Below are positions 61,083 to 64,000 of a stretch of DNA of 64,000 bases, in pieces (the stretch's first letter is position 1; each line of letters opens with the position of its first letter). This DNA comes from Bacillota bacterium (lineage in GTDB: Bacteria > Bacillota > UBA4882 > UBA8346). The translations under genes and the position numbers were made by a program. The DNA lies in the NCBI GenBank assembly GCA_023410535.1, contig JAEYPR010000016.1, forward strand, positions 1-64,000, written 5' to 3'. Under the pieces are notes generated by a model, which worked only from the letters and a program-made list of their open reading frames with translations, was not told the origin of the DNA and ran no database searches.

Positions 61083-62660
61083 ATGTCGAAAAAGTTTCTC
61101 AAGTTCGCCATTGCCTGCCTAGTCCTGGCGATTATTGTGACACCGTTGGTCGGAGCGAAATCGATCTATCCGCTCAACACCAAAGTAACCCTGAAATATT
61201 GGATGGACTTACACCCAACCGTTTCCCCGATTGCCAAAAACTTCGGTGAAACCCCGCTGGCCAAAGAGTTGGAGAAACGCACCGGCGTGAAAGTAACTTA
61301 CCTGCATCCGGCAATGAACCAGGAGCAAGAAGCGCTCAACCTGATGATCGCCGGCGGAGATCTGCCCGATGTGATCGAATACTGGTGGACCGCGTTTCCG
61401 GGCGGACCGAACTCCGCGATCAACAATGGCGCGATCTTACGTTTAAATGATGTTTACAACAAATACGCTCCCAATTTGAAAAAATACTTAAAATCCCATT
61501 CCGATTGGGATCGGATGACCAAAACCGACGAAGGCGACTATTATGTCTTCCCGTTCTTCCGGGCGGGCGTCAGCTTGCTCGTGACCTCCGGACCGGTGAT
61601 CCGCAAAGACTGGTTGGAAGAGTTGAAACTGCCGTTACCGGAGACCATTGACGATTGGTATGTCACCCTGAAAGCATTCAAAGAGAAAAAAGGCGCCACT
61701 GTGCCGCTGACTACCAGCTTAGTCAACTTGCGTTCCGACTACGGTCCGGCGTTCGACGTCTGTGGCGACCAGTTGGGTTATTACGTTGAAAAAGGCAAAG
61801 TCAACTTCAGCTATAACACCCCGGGTTACAAAGAATTCTTGCGGACCATGAATAAATGGTACAGCGAAGGTCTGCTGGACCGGAACTTTACTCAATTCAG
61901 CAATAAAATCCGCGACGCTTACATGGTTACCGGCAAATCCGGCGCCACCGACGCCCCGGCCGCCAGCGGCATCGGCGCTTGGCTCGACGTCATGGAGAAG
62001 AAAGATCCGAAATACGATATCACCGCGACCCGTTACTGTAGCCCGAAACGGGGCCAACTGCCGCGTTTCATTCGTCACCCGCAATTCTACGGCGGAAATA
62101 ACAACAAAGGCAACGCCGCGATTAGCGCTAAAGCCAAACCGGAAGCCGTCGAGGCCGCAGCCCGGATGCTCGATTACAACTATAGCCCCGAAGGCATTCG
62201 CTTAATGAACTTCGGCATTGAGAACGTCAGCTACCGGTTGGCCGGCGGCAAACCGAAATACACCGAAGCGATGATGAACGACCCGAAACTGGCCCCGGCC
62301 AATGCGCTTGCCAAATATATCCGGGCCAATTATTACGGTCCGTTCCCGCAAATTCCGGAATATTTGAGCGAATATTACTTCCGTCCGCAACAAAAAGAAG
62401 CGCAAAAGTTATGGATGCAAAACAACTACGAAAAATATCAAATGCCGCCGGTGACCCCGAACGACAAGGAAAGCGCCGAACTGACGCGGATCATCAACGA
62501 GTTGAACACCTATGTTGAAGAAATGACCTTAAAGTTCATCATGGGAACCGAGCCGATCAGCAATTACGACGCCTTTGTCGCCCAAACCAAAAAGTTAGGC
62601 ATCGACCGCGCCCTCGAAATCTATCAAACCGCTTATGTACGGTATATGAGCCGGAAATAA
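61083..62660 (+). CDS. Extracellular solute-binding protein (LplA/AlgQ-like, family 1)
   Basis: A 525-residue exported binding protein with a signal peptide (LAIIVTPLVGA, cut near residue 24). LKYWMDLHPTVSPIAKNFGE and ALNLMIAGGDLPDVIEYWWT are typical of the large oligosaccharide-binding proteins that partner YtcP/LplBC permeases. No permease genes follow inside the window. The ATG at 61083 lies 9 nt after AAGGAG. A perfect terminator follows the stop codon, and an AraC regulator is convergent. Confidence 0.9.
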   Translation: MSKKFLKFAIACLVLAIIVTPLVGAKSIYPLNTKVTLKYWMDLHPTVSPIAKNFGETPLAKELEKRTGVKVTYLHPAMNQEQEALNLMIAGGDLPDVIEYWWTAFPGGPNSAINNGAILRLNDVYNKYAPNLKKYLKSHSDWDRMTKTDEGDYYVFPFFRAGVSLLVTSGPVIRKDWLEELKLPLPETIDDWYVTLKAFKEKKGATVPLTTSLVNLRSDYGPAFDVCGDQLGYYVEKGKVNFSYNTPGYKEFLRTMNKWYSEGLLDRNFTQFSNKIRDAYMVTGKSGATDAPAASGIGAWLDVMEKKDPKYDITATRYCSPKRGQLPRFIRHPQFYGGNNNKGNAAISAKAKPEAVEAAARMLDYNYSPEGIRLMNFGIENVSYRLAGGKPKYTEAMMNDPKLAPANALAKYIRANYYGPFPQIPEYLSEYYFRPQQKEAQKLWMQNNYEKYQMPPVTPNDKESAELTRIINELNTYVEEMTLKFIMGTEPISNYDAFVAQTKKLGIDRALEIYQTAYVRYMSRK

Positions 62661-62683
62661 GCCAAAGCATCCTTGCGATGAAG

Positions 62684-62709
62684 AACCCCACGGCCATGGC
62701 CGTGGGGTT
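62684..62709. terminator. Bidirectional terminator between the binding-protein and AraC genes
   Basis: A perfect 26-bp palindrome beginning AACCCCACGGCC and followed by TGTTGTCTTG; it serves both convergent genes. Confidence 0.8.
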
Positions 62710-62724
62710 TGTTGTCTTGCTTGA

Positions 62725-63564
62725 TTACGACGATTTGATCTTCTTGCGATACTGATACGGGGTTACGCCTTCGTACTTCTTGAAAATCCGGATAAAATGA
62801 TTGATATTGTTGAAACCCGCCGACATTCCCACTTCGGTGATGTCCTCCATGGTATAAAACAATAAGTCCTTCGCTTTCGAGATCCGTTGCAAAATCAGGT
62901 ACTCTTTAAAGGAAAACCCGGTGACTTTTTTGAAGAGATGGGACAGGTAATACATGTCGATGAAATGCTCTTTGGCGACATCCTGAAGATTAATGTCGTT
63001 TTGACAATTGTTCTCAAGGTATTTTTGAATCTCCAACACCAGCGCATCGGTCTTATTCAGCGTCGGGATCGGGAAGAAGTCACTGTAACTGCGGTATAAC
63101 GAAACAATGAACAACCGGAACAACGAGCGGAGATTCACTTCCCAATACGCTTTCTCGGGCGTCATCTCCTCCCGCATCTGATTGAGCAAGGAGAACAGCT
63201 TGGCGTTGTCCTCGACCGAAAGCTGCAAAAGATGGCTGAAATAATCGGGCCGGTTGCGAAAGACCGACGACAACACCGGGTCTTTAATGGCCGAATTGAA
63301 ATATTCCGGTTTAAAGACGATGCAATACCGTTCATAGGGGATCTCCAAGGTCCGCCAATGATGTTTCTCCAGGTTGCTGATGGCCAGCAAACTATGGGGT
63401 CCCGCCTGATAAACCCGGTTGTTGACGGTAACTTCGGCCTTGCCCTGAATGATATAGATGAACTCATAGAAGTTATGAAAATGAGGCTCTTTCACCTTGG
63501 GCCCTTCGGTGAAATGATGGACGATATCCAGGCCCCGCGTGTGAAACTGCATGCTATTGCTCAT
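62725..63564 (-). CDS. AraC-family transcriptional regulator with cupin sensor
   Basis: A 279-residue regulator: an N-terminal cupin (HFHNFYEFIYIIQGKAEVTVNNRVY, about 28-52) that should bind a sugar, and a C-terminal AraC double helix-turn-helix (about 178-275): LQDVAKEHFIDMYYLSHLFK and EVGMSAGFNNINHFIRIFKKYEG. RBS AGAGGTGG. Divergent from the oxidoreductase at 63881 and convergent with the binding-protein gene, it is the likely local regulator of both. Confidence 0.9.
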   Translation of the reverse strand: MSNSMQFHTRGLDIVHHFTEGPKVKEPHFHNFYEFIYIIQGKAEVTVNNRVYQAGPHSLLAISNLEKHHWRTLEIPYERYCIVFKPEYFNSAIKDPVLSSVFRNRPDYFSHLLQLSVEDNAKLFSLLNQMREEMTPEKAYWEVNLRSLFRLFIVSLYRSYSDFFPIPTLNKTDALVLEIQKYLENNCQNDINLQDVAKEHFIDMYYLSHLFKKVTGFSFKEYLILQRISKAKDLLFYTMEDITEVGMSAGFNNINHFIRIFKKYEGVTPYQYRKKIKSS

Positions 63565-63714
63565 AATTTACCACCTCTTGATTAGCCCCCTTCGCCGTGT
63601 AGCAATGCCGGAAACAAACATGAGGAACCGGACAGCAAGCCATGTTTCATGTTCAGTTTGGTATAACGCAAGAAAGGTATACTTTACAACAAGTAATTTC
63701 TAGAAATCAAGATG

Positions 63715-63733
63715 AATTATCGATATAATCACA
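63715..63733. promoter_or_regulatory. Shared regulatory motif, copy 2
   Basis: AATTATCGATATAATCACA, matching 60808-60826 at 16 of 19 positions. It lies 148 nt before the oxidoreductase start and 151 nt before the AraC start; GATATAAT may be a -10. Confidence 0.4.
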
Positions 63734-63880
63734 AATAGAGGATATTTCTGAATTGATTATAACACTCGATTGGCTTGGATACACTTAAAATTTGCACAAA
63801 CTTGACTTCATTCCGATTTAATCAAAAGAAATATCGGCCAATCCGCGAAAAACTTAAGCTTTGAAAAGAGGTAACCACCG

Positions 63881-64000
63881 ATGAGAGTTTCCTACGGTCA
63901 ACTGTTCAACGAATTGCAACGCGTCCTCTTAAAATTAGGCTTCACCCCCGAACGGGCCGAGCTTTGCGCCAAACTCTTCACCGACGCGAGCCGGGACGGG
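63881..64000 (+). CDS. 2,3-diketo-L-gulonate-reductase-like dehydrogenase (Ldh2 family), 5' part
   Basis: The first 40 codons of a gene that runs off the right edge: MRVSYGQLFNELQRVLLKLG, then FTPERAELCAKLFTDASRDG. This fits the N-terminus of the YiaK/DlgD group of NAD(P)H-dependent 2-oxoacid reductases, which continue with the catalytic His in a GxxSHG motif just past the window end. RBS AGAGGT precedes the ATG. It would act in sugar-acid (ascorbate/pectin-derived) catabolism, consistent with the adjacent sugar-binding protein and AraC regulator. Confidence 0.75.
   Translation, partial: MRVSYGQLFNELQRVLLKLGFTPERAELCAKLFTDASRDG

Overview
The window looks like chromosomal DNA from a spore-lineage, diderm (outer-membrane) member of the Firmicutes, of the Hydrogenispora/Limnochordia kind. 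That placement is an inference. It rests on YesM/YesN-type sugar-responsive two-component regulation, a Spo0E-like protein, and the rapZ-yvcK pair, combined with flagellar P-ring and L-ring genes (flgI, flgH, flgA) that only make sense in a cell with an outer membrane. Most genes lie on the minus strand.

Layout. 1-300: three tandem strong sigma-A promoters on the minus strand with a boxA-like leader, pointing off the left edge, most likely at an rRNA operon. 0.3-10.5 kb: a sugar isomerase, a membrane protein and a carbohydrate locus (YesN regulator, two ABC permeases, binding protein, YesM kinase, rhamnogalacturonan-lyase-like propeller protein). 10.5-13.6 kb: a gene-poor, AT-rich accessory stretch with a GC-rich structured island, a Spo0E-like gene, an XRE regulator, a secreted beta-helix protein and a 21-bp modular repeat carrying seven DnaA-box-like sites. 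13.8-22 kb: argS, tRNA-Thr, methyltransferases, glgA with a GalT-like partner, and unknown membrane/secreted proteins. 22-27 kb: flgF-flgG-flgA-flgH-flgI-flgJ, read from a sigma-28-type promoter. 27-38 kb: yvcK, rapZ, a PHP phosphoesterase, ddl, an HTH/pyrophosphohydrolase fusion, a methyltransferase, a VOC protein, cheY (second sigma-28-type promoter) and a CheA-like kinase without its CheW-like domain. 38-45 kb: divergent dipeptide-type ABC transporter genes with a formamidase. 45-48 kb: an FMN riboswitch controlling a three-gene transporter, presumably for riboflavin. 48-51.8 kb: a HIT protein with a CadC-like repressor, an unknown three-gene cassette, a 14-unit 21-bp repeat array and a FabG-type reductase. 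52-60.6 kb: a tightly coupled six-gene operon (UbiA-type prenyltransferase, PEP-synthase/rifampicin-phosphotransferase-like kinase, BtaA-like aminocarboxypropyltransferase, dolichol-kinase-like membrane protein, GNAT protein, acyl/aminoacyl-AMP ligase). 61-64 kb: a second sugar-binding protein, an AraC regulator and the start of a 2,3-diketo-L-gulonate-reductase-like gene.

Two observations stand out. The 52-60.6 kb operon combines lipid-type enzymes in a set I do not recognise as any described pathway; it reads as a pathway for a modified homoserine-type or prenylated lipid. Three separate repeat arrays (13.3, 32.8 and 50.7 kb) are all built from 21-bp modules, two of them clearly share sequence, and one carries TTATCCACA/TTATTCACA boxes spaced at exact multiples of 21 bp (two DNA turns). 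All three lie downstream of the 3' ends of minus-strand genes. All calls were made by reading the sequence; no database search was run.
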